From assembly GCF_036046055.1 (NCBI RefSeq), contig NZ_CP107939.1, positions 4,836,001 through 4,900,000 on the forward strand: a stretch of 64,000 bases of DNA, read 5' to 3'. How positions within the stretch are numbered: the stretch's first letter is position 1; each line of letters starts with the position of its first letter. Position numbers and translations under genes: made by a program. The notes beneath the pieces are model-generated. The model saw nothing but the letters and a program-made list of their open reading frames with translations, was not told the DNA's origin and searched no databases. Of this stretch, positions 1-9,778 are shown in pieces. The DNA comes from Nocardia sp. NBC_00403. GTDB taxonomy: Bacteria; Actinomycetota; Actinomycetes; Mycobacteriales; Mycobacteriaceae.

Positions 1-1314
1 GCGCCGCCCGTCCATCCGTTCGATCCTGGCGATCCAGCCGCCTTCGTCCGAGTCATTCGACGGTCGGTTGTGCGAACCCGGATTCGGTAGCACCACCTCG
101 TCACCGGTCACCGGAATGCGGCCGAGCCGGGTGAGCACGAGGCCGCCGAGCGTCTCGTATTCACCTTCGGGTGCGTCGTATCCGGTCGCGCGCGACACCT
201 CGTCGATACGCAGCAGACCAGAGCAGTCCCACCCGTCGGAGACCCGGCGGACGTCGCGCTCCTCTTCGTCGTGCTCGTCGCGCACATCACCGAGGATCTC
301 CTCGATGATGTCCTCCATGGTGACGATGCCTGCGGTGCCGCCGTATTCGTCGACGACCAGCGCCACCTGCATGCCGTCGCGGCGTACTCGTTCGAGCACC
401 TCGTCACCGTCGAGACTGGCGGGCACGATCGGCACCGGCCGCGCGAGCAACTGCAGCGGAATGGTGCTCCGGACGCTCGCCGTATGGGTGAACGCCTGCT
501 TCACGTGCACAACTCCGAGAGTGTTGTCGAGATCCCCGTCGATCACCGGGAAGCGGGAGTACCCGGTGCGGCTGGCGGCCGCGATGAGATCGGCGATGGT
601 GTCGGACTTGTCCAGCGATTCGATCTTGACACGCGGAGTCATCAACTCCTCGGCGCTGCGCTCGCCGAACTGCAGCGAGCGGTCGATCACCACTGCGGTG
701 CGCTGATCGAGCGCGCCGCGCAGCGCAGACGTTCGCACCAACGAGCCGAGCTCCTGCGGTGAACGCGCTGAGCGCAATTCCTCCGCGGGTTCCACCCCGA
801 GGCGGCGAACCACCCAGTTCGCGGTGCCGTTGAGGAAGTGGATCATCCACTTGAACACCACCGAGAACGCGATCATCGGACCCGCGGTGAGTCGCGCGGT
901 GCCGAGCGGCATCGCGATCGCGATGTTTTTGGGCACCAGCTCGCCGTAGATCATCGACAGCGAGGTGGCCAGCACCAGCGCCAGCGTCAGCGAGATGCCG
1001 TGCGCGGCACCCGCGCTCACGCCGAGCGCGATGAACGGCGGGGACAGCAGCCTGGCCAGCACCGGTTCGGCAATGTAGCCGGTAATCAGTGTGGTGATGG
1101 TGATCCCGAGCTGGGCGCCGGAGAGCTGGAACGACAGCGTGCGATGCGCCTGACGGACCATCCGCGAGCGTGCGTCACCGGTGCGCGCATGCGCCTCGAC
1201 GGTGCTGCGTTCGAGTGCGGTCAGGGAGAATTCGGCGGCGACGAACAGCGCGGTGCCTGCGGTGAGTGCAATGAAACCGACCAGGCTGAGCGCGGTGAGC
1301 ACGACAGACATCAT
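1..1314 (-). CDS. Hemolysin-family CNNM/CBS/CorC membrane protein (3' end outside window)
   Basis: At least 438 codons are visible; the C-terminus runs off the left edge. An N-terminal CNNM-type membrane domain (hydrophobic segments in residues 1-150, including a 'GELVPKNIAIA' stretch) is followed by paired CBS modules (residues ~205-330) and the beginning of a CorC_HlyC domain ('YETLGGLVLTRLGRIPVTGDEV'). Members of this family are linked to Mg/Co efflux or metal homeostasis; the 'hemolysin' name is historical. The ATG at 1314 is adjacent to a second ATG at 1311. The gene is downstream of guaB1, as in the M. tuberculosis Rv1843c-Rv1842c-Rv1841c order. A possible structured leader lies 80-150 bases upstream. 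The family call is firm; the transported ion is not known. Confidence 0.9.
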   Translation of the reverse strand, partial: MMSVVLTALSLVGFIALTAGTALFVAAEFSLTALERSTVEAHARTGDARSRMVRQAHRTLSFQLSGAQLGITITTLITGYIAEPVLARLLSPPFIALGVSAGAAHGISLTLALVLATSLSMIYGELVPKNIAIAMPLGTARLTAGPMIAFSVVFKWMIHFLNGTANWVVRRLGVEPAEELRSARSPQELGSLVRTSALRGALDQRTAVVIDRSLQFGERSAEELMTPRVKIESLDKSDTIADLIAAASRTGYSRFPVIDGDLDNTLGVVHVKQAFTHTASVRSTIPLQLLARPVPIVPASLDGDEVLERVRRDGMQVALVVDEYGGTAGIVTMEDIIEEILGDVRDEHDEEERDVRRVSDGWDCSGLLRIDEVSRATGYDAPEGEYETLGGLVLTRLGRIPVTGDEVVLPNPGSHNRPSNDSDEGGWIARIERMDGRR

Positions 1315-1394
1315 CAGCACCGCCCGCGGGACGCGGCACGGTCGACCGCGGGGAATCGAACTGAATCAGAGTGGACTGCTGCGGGAAGGAGAGC

Positions 1395-1460
1395 GCCGGG
1401 TTTGTCACCCGGCTCGGTAGAGGAGCCCTCCTGTGCGGCGCCCTCGGACGCGGGTGACAA
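1395..1460 (-). promoter_or_regulatory. Candidate structured leader with two competing stems
   Basis: Read on the minus strand, TTGTCACCCG (1460-1451) pairs perfectly with CGGGTGACAA (1411-1402). The same 3' arm is also part of a tight hairpin, GCCGGGT-GACAA-ACCCGGC (1413-1395). The two helices cannot form together, which is the architecture of riboswitches and attenuators. It lies 80-150 bases upstream of the hemolysin-family start. The conserved core of the M-box Mg riboswitch was not found, so no known class is assigned. Confidence 0.4.
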
Positions 1461-1553
1461 CTTGTTCCTTTCGCGAATGGGAGCTGTAATGCCGGAGACC
1501 GGCAACCCTCATGCTACCGGCTGTGTCTTTTGGCCGCGCCTGCGGCGCGGCGT

Positions 1554-1645
1554 GTTCGCGGCCCCCGAGGCTCGCGTCCGAGCGGCCGAGACTCGTGCCT
1601 GCGGCACATGCGCTTCGGCCGCTCGGACGCGAGCCGGCCGCGAAC
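1554..1645. repeat. Long inverted repeat (about 33-base arms)
   Basis: Left arm 1554-1590 and right arm 1613-1645 are near-perfect reverse complements (for example GCTCGCGTCCGAGCGGCCGA on the left), with a four-base bulge on the left and a 22-base loop. A second perfect hairpin, GCCGCGCC-TGC-GGCGCGGC, sits beside it at 1533-1551. There is no gene here. It may end guaB1 transcription or be a dispersed palindromic element; the sequence alone does not decide. Confidence 0.6.
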
Positions 1646-1672
1646 GGTCGCTCGTAAGACTCGCTCCGTGGT

Positions 1673-1687
1673 GGGTGGGTGGGTGGG
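1673..1687 (+). repeat. Perfect G-quadruplex motif
   Basis: GGGTGGGTGGGTGGG: four G-triplets with single-T loops, the most stable intramolecular quadruplex pattern. It lies in the noncoding gap between guaB1 and the hemolysin gene, on the strand opposite both genes, so it would form in DNA or in a plus-strand transcript. A shorter GTGG run extends on both sides. Confidence 0.6.
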
Positions 1688-1708
1688 TGGTGTCAGGTGC
1701 CATGACGA

Positions 1709-3462
<1,754 letters not shown>

Positions 3463-3719
3463 TTAACCGATGATATCCGGCTCTGTGGGGCCGCGTGCAA
3501 TTCCCCAGCATTGGACGCGTGGCATAAGAGAGACGCCCATCACACACGGTGGCGGTTGCCGGGGCGGGGTGAGCAGCGCGACCAATGCCGGCTGCTGGCA
3601 TCGACAGGCGCGCCCAGATGACCGCGGATCCGCGGCAGCGGAGGAAGATCGGCGGTGCGGTGTTCGGCTACGTGGTGCCGAGTCCGTTCTCGGTCCGCGG
3701 CCGGGTTGTCCGTCGGACT

Positions 3720-4565
3720 TCAAGCTTCCGCTTGGGCACGTGAGAGCTGGATTGTGGTCGCGCACATGACAATCACCGTGCAGCCGATCACTACGAGGCC
3801 GATGGTGCCGGTGCGCAGCCGCTCGTCGAGGACGGTGATGCCGACGTAGGCGGCAGCCAAGGGCTCGGTGATGCAGATGGCGGGCAGCGAGGCGACGAGG
3901 GGGCCGGCTTGGAACGCGCGCTGCTGGAGGTAGAAACCGATCAAACTGGAGGCGACGAGCGCCCAGGTCTGCCAACTGCCGAGTATCTGACCGAGGCCGT
4001 GCTCGAACGAGGTCGTGACGTATTCGGTGAGCGCGGCGGCCAGACCGAACAGCGCGCCGCCCGCCGTGCCGAGCAGCATCGCGCGCAGGGCCGGGGCCGC
4101 GGTGGCGGCACCGATCGCGATCGCGGCGGCGATCAGGCCGAGCAGGATCGCCAGCGGCACGATCCACTCGTGCAGGGGTGCGTTGGCATTTCCCTCCGAC
4201 GGATCACCGACGATCAGGAAGCACGCCAATGCCGCGACGAGTGCGATGGCGGTCGCCCAGGTGCGTACGGTGACGGTGCGTCTATTGAGACGCGCGGACA
4301 GCGGCAGCGCGAAGACGAGCATGCTCACAAGGATCGGCTGGACGAGAAGCACCGCGCCCAGCGCGAGCGCAACGACCTGCATTGCGAAGCCGCCCGCGTC
4401 CCCGAGGATCCCAGCCCACCACCGTGGATTGCGCAGCAGTGCGCGGATCAACGAGTCGCCCTCGGGCACCGCCGCGGCCGCATGCTGCTGGGCGACCGCG
4501 GCGACTGCGAACAGCAGCGCCGCGAGCAATGCGCACACGATGGCGCCCAGCGGATGGTGGGGCAT
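3720..4565 (-). CDS. DMT-superfamily (EamA/NIPA-like) transporter
   Basis: 281 residues, almost entirely hydrophobic, with about nine to ten predicted membrane spans ('GAIVCALLAALLFAVAAVAQ' at the N-terminus, 'GTIGLVVIGCTVIVMCATTI' near the end) and an internal two-fold repeat typical of drug/metabolite transporters. Substrate cannot be inferred. The ATG at 4565 is three bases after the helicase stop, so the two are probably co-transcribed. The 257 bases downstream, up to guaB1, contain no gene. Confidence 0.8.
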   Translation of the reverse strand: MPHHPLGAIVCALLAALLFAVAAVAQQHAAAAVPEGDSLIRALLRNPRWWAGILGDAGGFAMQVVALALGAVLLVQPILVSMLVFALPLSARLNRRTVTVRTWATAIALVAALACFLIVGDPSEGNANAPLHEWIVPLAILLGLIAAAIAIGAATAAPALRAMLLGTAGGALFGLAAALTEYVTTSFEHGLGQILGSWQTWALVASSLIGFYLQQRAFQAGPLVASLPAICITEPLAAAYVGITVLDERLRTGTIGLVVIGCTVIVMCATTIQLSRAQAEA

Positions 4566-4568
4566 AGG

Positions 4569-6197
4569 TTAGTTTGCCATGCGGTTGCTGTTGCCCGCCA
4601 CTCCCTGCGGCCGACCGGCGCGTCGACGTGTATTCCCGGGCGTGTCACCCGCGGTGGTCCGGCTCGGCGCGGCGTTCGACGAACCGGTCGCGCGCCCGGT
4701 CGAACTCGTTGCGTGACCGGTCGTCGCCGAACCGGCGGCGCGATTCGACGACGACGCCGGGCCCGCGGCTGGTGACGTCTTCGTCGCGCCCGCTGCGCGG
4801 CCTACCGCCGCCGAAGTGCCTGTCGAACGGCCGGAAGTCTTCGCTGCGCCCGCGCCGCGCGCACCCGAACGTGCGCCGCGCCCGCTCGACCCGCGACCGC
4901 CTGCCGCGGCACTGCCGGACTTGCGGCTCGTGGACCCGGATCGACCGCCAGCCGTCGCGGACTTCGGCTCTGCGTCGTTGGCCACCGCGGCAACGACGGG
5001 TATGCCCGACGGCTGCCCGGCACCGGTGATCGCGATCAGTCGCCGATCTCCCGGCCGCACCTCCACCGCGTCGATGTCCACACCCGCCTTGCGGGTCATC
5101 TTGTCGACGTCGTCGCGCTCGTCCTCGGTGACCAGCGTGACGACGACGCCGTCCTCGCCCGCGCGGGCCGTGCGCCCGGCACGATGCAGGTAGGCCTTGG
5201 ACTCGGCAGGCGGGTCCACGTGCACGACAAGGGAAATCCCGTCCACATGGATACCGCGCGCGGCGACGTCGGTGGTCACCAGAACCGGGGTCGAGCCGTC
5301 GGAGAACGCGGCGAGGGTCCGGGTCCGGTTGTTCTGCGCCTTGCCGCCGTGCAGCGCGCCCGCGGCGATGCCCGCGGCGCGCAACTGCTTGGCCAGCCGG
5401 TCGGCGCCGTGCTTTGTCCGCACGAACATGATGGTCAGCCCGTCGCGGGCGGCGATCTCGGCGATGACGGTGCGCTTGTCGATCTTGCGCAGATGCAGCA
5501 GATGGTGCGACATGGTCGCGACCGAGGCCGACGGCGGCGCGGTCGAATGCGTGACCGGGGAGTCCAGGTAGCGCTTGACGAGCTTGTCGACCTCGCCGTC
5601 CAGTGTGGCCGAGAACAGCAGTCGCTGACCATCTTTCGGTGTCCGGTCCAGCAACTTGGTGACCTGGGGCAGGAAGCCCATATCGGCCATGTGGTCGGCC
5701 TCGTCCAACGCGGTGATGCGGACTTCAGAGAGGTCGGCCGAGCGCTGATTCACCAGGTCTTCCAGCCTGCCAGGTGTGGCAATCAGCAGGTCGACGCCGC
5801 GAGCAAGCCGGTCGGCCTGACGCTTGATCGGCGCACCTCCGACCACTGCGGCAACCCGCAAACCGAGCGAAAGCGCCGGGTTATCCAGTGCGCGTTCGAT
5901 CTGTGCGGCCAGTTCCCTGGTCGGCACCAGCACGAGTCCGCGTGGTTTGCCGGGCTTGGCCGACGCACCGGCGAGCCGGGCGAGCATGGGCAGCCCGAAG
6001 GCGAGCGTCTTACCGGAACCCGTCGGCCCGCGCCCGAGCACATCCCTGCCCGCCATTGCGTCGGGCACCGTCGCGGCCTGGATCGGGAACGGAGCCTCGA
6101 TGCCGTCGTTGCGCAGTGCCTGCACCAGCGGGACCGGCAGGCCCAGATCGGCGAAGGTCACGGCGGGCGCCGCGGTGGCAGGGGGCGAGGAGGTCAA
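4569..6197 (-). CDS. DEAD-box ATP-dependent RNA helicase
   Basis: 542 residues. The Q-motif region ('FPIQAATVPDAM', ~37-48), Walker A GPTGSGKT (57-64), DEAD (165-168), SAT ('LLFSATLD') and motif VI HRAGRTARAG (~340) are all intact, so this should be an active RNA-unwinding ATPase of the RhlE/DeaD type. From about residue 410 the protein becomes a long low-complexity tail rich in Gly, Ser, Ala, Thr and Arg, typical of actinobacterial cold-shock or ribosome-assembly helicases. The start is TTG at 6197, supported by GAAAGG about eight bases upstream; no ATG is available. Confidence 0.92.
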   Translation of the reverse strand: MTSSPPATAAPAVTFADLGLPVPLVQALRNDGIEAPFPIQAATVPDAMAGRDVLGRGPTGSGKTLAFGLPMLARLAGASAKPGKPRGLVLVPTRELAAQIERALDNPALSLGLRVAAVVGGAPIKRQADRLARGVDLLIATPGRLEDLVNQRSADLSEVRITALDEADHMADMGFLPQVTKLLDRTPKDGQRLLFSATLDGEVDKLVKRYLDSPVTHSTAPPSASVATMSHHLLHLRKIDKRTVIAEIAARDGLTIMFVRTKHGADRLAKQLRAAGIAAGALHGGKAQNNRTRTLAAFSDGSTPVLVTTDVAARGIHVDGISLVVHVDPPAESKAYLHRAGRTARAGEDGVVVTLVTEDERDDVDKMTRKAGVDIDAVEVRPGDRRLIAITGAGQPSGIPVVAAVANDAEPKSATAGGRSGSTSRKSGSAAAGGRGSSGRGARSGARGAGAAKTSGRSTGTSAAVGRAAGATKTSPAAGPASSSNRAAGSATTGHATSSTGRATGSSNAAPSRTTAGDTPGNTRRRAGRPQGVAGNSNRMAN

Positions 6198-6321
6198 AGG
6201 TGTGTGTGCCTTTCGTGTCTCGGCGCGGCGGGAAACCGGGCACTCGTGGTGCGTGCCGAGAAAGTTGGCCCGGCCTTCGGGAAGAGTGCTGGGGCCGGGT
6301 GGTCAGCGAGGACCGAGTGAT

Positions 6322-7260
6322 TCAGTTGCGGAGCAGCCGATCCAGTTCGACCAACCAGGGTACCGCGACGGCCATGGTCGGAACGACAAGAATGGCCGCC
6401 GAGCCGAGATAGGCGGCCGAGGCGACCCGGATATCGCCGATACGTCCGCCGAGTCGTTGGATGCGGATGAGCGTGGTCGGCCCGCCCGCGGCCAGCGCGC
6501 CCTGCGGGGCGGTGGACTTCGAACAGGCGACCAGCGCCCGCGCGAGCGGTGTCGGGCCGGTCACCTTTACGGCGGAGTCGTCGGCGAGCAGTTCGATCAG
6601 CAGCTTCACCGAGCCGAGCGCGGCCCTGCTGCGCACCACCACTGGGAAGGCTTCATGGACCGCGGTGAATGCCTCGAGTACCAGGTCGTGGCGGGCGCGC
6701 AGGTGCGAGCGTTCGTGGCTGACGATGGCGGTGACTTCGGCATCGGCCAGATTGGTGAGCGTGCCCTCGCTGAGCACGACCCGTTGGCGCAAGCCGGGGA
6801 GACAGTAGGCGATCGGCTCGGTCGTGGCGAGCACCCGGATGTCGGCTGCCCGGCGATGCGGTCCGCTCTGGTCGAGCAGGTCGACCAGCATGCGGTGATG
6901 AGCGCGCCGTCTGCGCGTGTGCACGCCAACTCGGATCACTGCGTAGATCAGCCGGGCGCCGATCATCAGGGTGAGCGCGAAGACGAAGACATAAGCCAGC
7001 CACAGCGGCAGGCCGAGTGCGTCGATTTCCCTGGCCGGCGAGGTCGTCGGTCGGCCATCGGGTCCCGGGACGAGCAGTTCGGCGGCGATGGCCAGACCGG
7101 AGCCGAATGCGCTGAGCACGGCGGCCAGCGCGATGGCCTGCCACAGCACGAGTGCGGCCCGAGGCGTCCGGTATGTCCAGGTCGCCCGGCTCAGTAGTGC
7201 TGGGGCAGGCCCCGCGAGAAGCAAAGCGAGTCCGGCGAAGACCGGCGCGGTTGCGTTCAT
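6322..7260 (-). CDS. M56-family (BlaR1/MecR1-like) membrane metallopeptidase
   Basis: 312 residues with membrane segments at both ends and in the middle. The zinc-binding HExxH reads HERSH, within 'VTAIVSHERSHLRARHD'. The penicillin-sensor domain of true BlaR1 is absent, as in M. tuberculosis Rv1845c. It follows the BlaI-like repressor gene after 62 bases. The established model for such pairs is that the peptidase inactivates the repressor on an envelope signal; the signal here is unknown. Confidence 0.88.
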   Translation of the reverse strand: MNATAPVFAGLALLLAGPAPALLSRATWTYRTPRAALVLWQAIALAAVLSAFGSGLAIAAELLVPGPDGRPTTSPAREIDALGLPLWLAYVFVFALTLMIGARLIYAVIRVGVHTRRRRAHHRMLVDLLDQSGPHRRAADIRVLATTEPIAYCLPGLRQRVVLSEGTLTNLADAEVTAIVSHERSHLRARHDLVLEAFTAVHEAFPVVVRSRAALGSVKLLIELLADDSAVKVTGPTPLARALVACSKSTAPQGALAAGGPTTLIRIQRLGGRIGDIRVASAAYLGSAAILVVPTMAVAVPWLVELDRLLRN

Positions 7261-7322
7261 CGACTCAGCTCACTGCGTTGTGGGGCCAGGGCGCTCACGG
7301 CATTGTGAGGCCGGGTCCAAGA

Positions 7323-7715
7323 TTACTGCGACGGCGGCGCAGTGCCCTCGGATGCTTCGAGCTTAGCGAGTGCTTCGCGCAAAGCGTCAGCCTCATCCCT
7401 GCCGACCTGTTCGACGAAATGGACGAGTGCCGCTGCCCGGCTGCCCGCTTCGTCGGCCTGTTGCAATGCGTCGAACATCAAACTGGCGACCAGTTCGTCG
7501 CGAGTGTGCACCGGCGCATAGCGATGTGCGCGGTCGTCGCGCCGCTGGACGACGAGGTTCTTCTTCGCCAACCGCTGCAACACCGTCATCACGGTGGTGT
7601 AGGCGAGCTCACGTCGCGCAGCCAATGCCTCGTGCACTTGCCGGACCGTTTGCGGTTCGTCACTCGACCACAACTGGTCCATGACCGCTTTCTCGAGTTC
7701 ACCAAGTCCTGCCAT
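7323..7715 (-). CDS. blaI: BlaI/MecI/CopY-family transcriptional repressor
   Basis: 130 residues. The N-terminal winged helix ('LGELEKAVMDQLW', 'TVRQVHEAL', 'LAYTTVMTVLQRLAKKNLV') is characteristic of BlaI, followed by a helical dimerisation region. Orthologue of Rv1846c by family and position, upstream of the M56 peptidase. In M. tuberculosis this repressor controls the beta-lactamase gene and its own operon. A TACNAC-N5-GTNGTA dyad lies 35-51 bases upstream of the start and is the likely autoregulatory operator. Confidence 0.9.
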   Translation of the reverse strand: MAGLGELEKAVMDQLWSSDEPQTVRQVHEALAARRELAYTTVMTVLQRLAKKNLVVQRRDDRAHRYAPVHTRDELVASLMFDALQQADEAGSRAAALVHFVEQVGRDEADALREALAKLEASEGTAPPSQ

Positions 7716-7749
7716 CCCACAAGTTTACGGACTCAACGACACAATTGCG

Positions 7750-7766
7750 TACTACACGTCGTCGTA
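7750..7766. promoter_or_regulatory. Candidate BlaI operator
   Basis: TACTACACGTCGTCGTA is a dyad of the form TACNAC-N5-GTNGTA, resembling the TACTAC/GTAGTA half-sites reported for mycobacterial BlaI. It lies 35-51 bases upstream of blaI, and its bases also encode the last codons and stop of the siderophore ATPase gene. One half-site has a mismatch. Confidence 0.4.
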
Positions 7767-8642
7767 ACTGCCTGATAGCTGTGTGGCATTTGTCATAGTT
7801 GACGGCCCCGACCCGTAGGCCGCGCGCACGTGCCTGGTGCCGATGGGCACGATCATCGGCCGACCGGACACCGGGTCTTCCAGCACCGAGGCGTCGAGAT
7901 CGAACACCTCACGCAACAGTTCGGCATCGATGATGTCACCCGGTGTGCCCTGTGCGACGATCCGGCCCGCGCGCATGACGATCAGTTCGTCGCTGTAGCG
8001 GATGGCCAGATTCAGGTCGTGCAGCACCATCACCACGGTCCGTCCGAGGTCGTCGTGCAACCGGTCGACGAGGTCGAGCACCTCGACCGAGTGCGCGAGA
8101 TCGAGGTAGGTGGTCGGCTCGTCCAGCAGCAGGATGTCGGTGCCCTGGGCCAGCGCCATCGAGATCCAGGCCCGCTGGCGCTGCCCGCCGGAGAGTTCGT
8201 CGAGCGGGCGGTCGGCGAGATCGGCGATGCCGGTCTGTTCCAGCGCGGTCATCACTTCGGCCTCGTCGGTGACCGACCACTGCCGGATCCAGGATTGGTG
8301 CGGGTGGCGGCCGCGGGCAACCAGATCGGCGACCGTCAGCCCTTCCGGTGCGATGGGAGACTGGGGAAGCATGCCGACCACGCGGGCGACATCCTTGGTC
8401 TTCATCGACGAGATTGCCTTGCCGTCCAACAGGACTCGGCCCTGCTGCGGTCGCAGCAGGCGGCCGAGCGAGCGCAGCAGCGTCGACTTGCCGCAGCCGT
8501 TCGGGCCGATGACGGTGGTGATCACGCCGGGGGCGACGTCGATGCAGAGTTCGTCGACGATGACGCGATCGCCGTAGCCAAGGGTGATGTTCTCGGCGGA
8601 AAGCCGGTGTGCGTCGACGCTTTCGGCGGATGCGGTAGTCAT
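7752..8642 (-). CDS. Ferric-siderophore ABC transporter, ATP-binding subunit (FepC/FecE type)
   Basis: 296 residues from the ATG at 8642, which overlaps the preceding permease stop by four bases (ATGA). Walker A GPNGCGKST (~46-54), signature ELSGGQRQR (~148-156), Walker B 'DILLLDEPTTYLDL' and the H-loop 'VLHDLNL' are intact. The 'TTYLDLAHSVEVL' segment is typical of iron-siderophore and cobalamin ATPases. It supplies energy to the two FecCD permeases. No substrate-binding lipoprotein is encoded nearby, so that component must lie elsewhere. Confidence 0.93.
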   Translation of the reverse strand: MTTASAESVDAHRLSAENITLGYGDRVIVDELCIDVAPGVITTVIGPNGCGKSTLLRSLGRLLRPQQGRVLLDGKAISSMKTKDVARVVGMLPQSPIAPEGLTVADLVARGRHPHQSWIRQWSVTDEAEVMTALEQTGIADLADRPLDELSGGQRQRAWISMALAQGTDILLLDEPTTYLDLAHSVEVLDLVDRLHDDLGRTVVMVLHDLNLAIRYSDELIVMRAGRIVAQGTPGDIIDAELLREVFDLDASVLEDPVSGRPMIVPIGTRHVRAAYGSGPSTMTNATQLSGSYDDV

Positions 8643-9778
8643 GACAGGGTCGCCTTCCGATTCATACGCACGAGCAGGTAGAGCAGGAACGGACCGCCGA
8701 ACGCCGCGGTCACCACACCGACCGGCAAGTCCACCGGAAACAGTGTTCGCGACGCCACATCCGCCCCGACCACCGCGATGGCGCCGACGAGCGCCGCGCC
8801 GATGAGCGGTTCGCCGGGTGTTCGCAGCAATCTGCGTGCGATCTGGGGTCCGGCCAGGCCCACGAAACCGACCGGGCCGACGACCGCGGTGGCGACCGCG
8901 GCGGCCACGACCGCCGCACCGATCAGCATCGCCTGCTGCGTTTGGATACGGACGCCGAGCACCCTGGTGGTCTCGGTGCCGAGGCGCAGCGCGGCGAGCG
9001 TGCGGGCCGAGCCGAGCGCAACCGCAACGACGACGGTCAGTGCGAGCGCCGCCGGGATCAACCGGGACATGTCGGTGCTGTTGAGCGACCCGTTGAGCCA
9101 GAGCTGGGCGCGTGCCGCGTCCTGCAGGCTGGCGCGAGTGAGCAGGAAACTGATACCGGACAAGAGGAATGCGTTCACACCGATGCCGACCAGTACCAAC
9201 CGCAGACCGGTGACGCCGTGGTCGCCGGTCGGGCTGCGCCCCCACGCGAGCAGGTAGATCGCCACCGCGGTGAGCAGGCCGCCCGCAAGTGCGGCAAGTG
9301 GCGCGCCGGCCGATACGGCGAACCCCGTTGTGGCGCCGCCGGTTCCGACGATGACCGCCACCGCGCCGAGGCTCGCTCCCGCGGTGATGCCGAGGACATC
9401 CGGTGCGGCGAGCGGGTTGTGCAGGATCGACTGGGTGAGGGCGCCTGCGAGGCCGAGCGCGGCGCCGACCACGACCGTGGTGAGCGCGCGGGGGAGGCGC
9501 GACTCCAGCACGATGAAACGTTGAGAGCGCGTGCCGCCACCGGTCAGCACATCGAGGACCCGGCCGACGGGAATGTGCGCATCGCCGATCGTCATGTCGA
9601 GGCAGAACATGGCGAAAAGCACTGCGGCGAGCATCAACACGACCAGCAGCATCGTCGGCCGGAGCACCAGCGACAGCGGGCCGATGCGCAGGGCGGGGCG
9701 AACGCGGCCGGGCCCCGCGGACTTGCCGATATCTGCGGACGGTGGGCTCGTCGTGGCGAGCGTGTTCGAGGAAAGCAT
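8639..9778 (-). CDS. FecCD-family iron-siderophore ABC transporter permease
   Basis: 379 residues from ATG at 9778, which shares one base with the stop of the upstream permease (TGATG). The ~50-residue hydrophilic N-terminal extension is followed by a multi-span BtuC-type fold. Conserved stretches include 'ESRLPRALTTVVVGAALGLAGALTQ', 'NPLAAPDVLGITAGASLGAV' and 'GPVGFVGLAGPQIAR' (the coupling loop). With its neighbour it should form a heterodimeric channel for ferric siderophores. Confidence 0.92.
   Translation of the reverse strand: MLSSNTLATTSPPSADIGKSAGPGRVRPALRIGPLSLVLRPTMLLVVLMLAAVLFAMFCLDMTIGDAHIPVGRVLDVLTGGGTRSQRFIVLESRLPRALTTVVVGAALGLAGALTQSILHNPLAAPDVLGITAGASLGAVAVIVGTGGATTGFAVSAGAPLAALAGGLLTAVAIYLLAWGRSPTGDHGVTGLRLVLVGIGVNAFLLSGISFLLTRASLQDAARAQLWLNGSLNSTDMSRLIPAALALTVVVAVALGSARTLAALRLGTETTRVLGVRIQTQQAMLIGAAVVAAAVATAVVGPVGFVGLAGPQIARRLLRTPGEPLIGAALVGAIAVVGADVASRTLFPVDLPVGVVTAAFGGPFLLYLLVRMNRKATLS

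Noticed and set aside
1395..1460. M-box (ykoK) or yybP-ykoY riboswitch
   Set aside because: The conserved M-box core and the manganese-riboswitch consensus boxes were not found, so the structure was reported only as unassigned.
3622..3635. CCGCGGATCCGCGG palindrome between the DMT transporter and guaB1
   Set aside because: Perfect but short and GC-only-biased; such palindromes are expected by chance at this base composition, and no promoter arrangement supports it.
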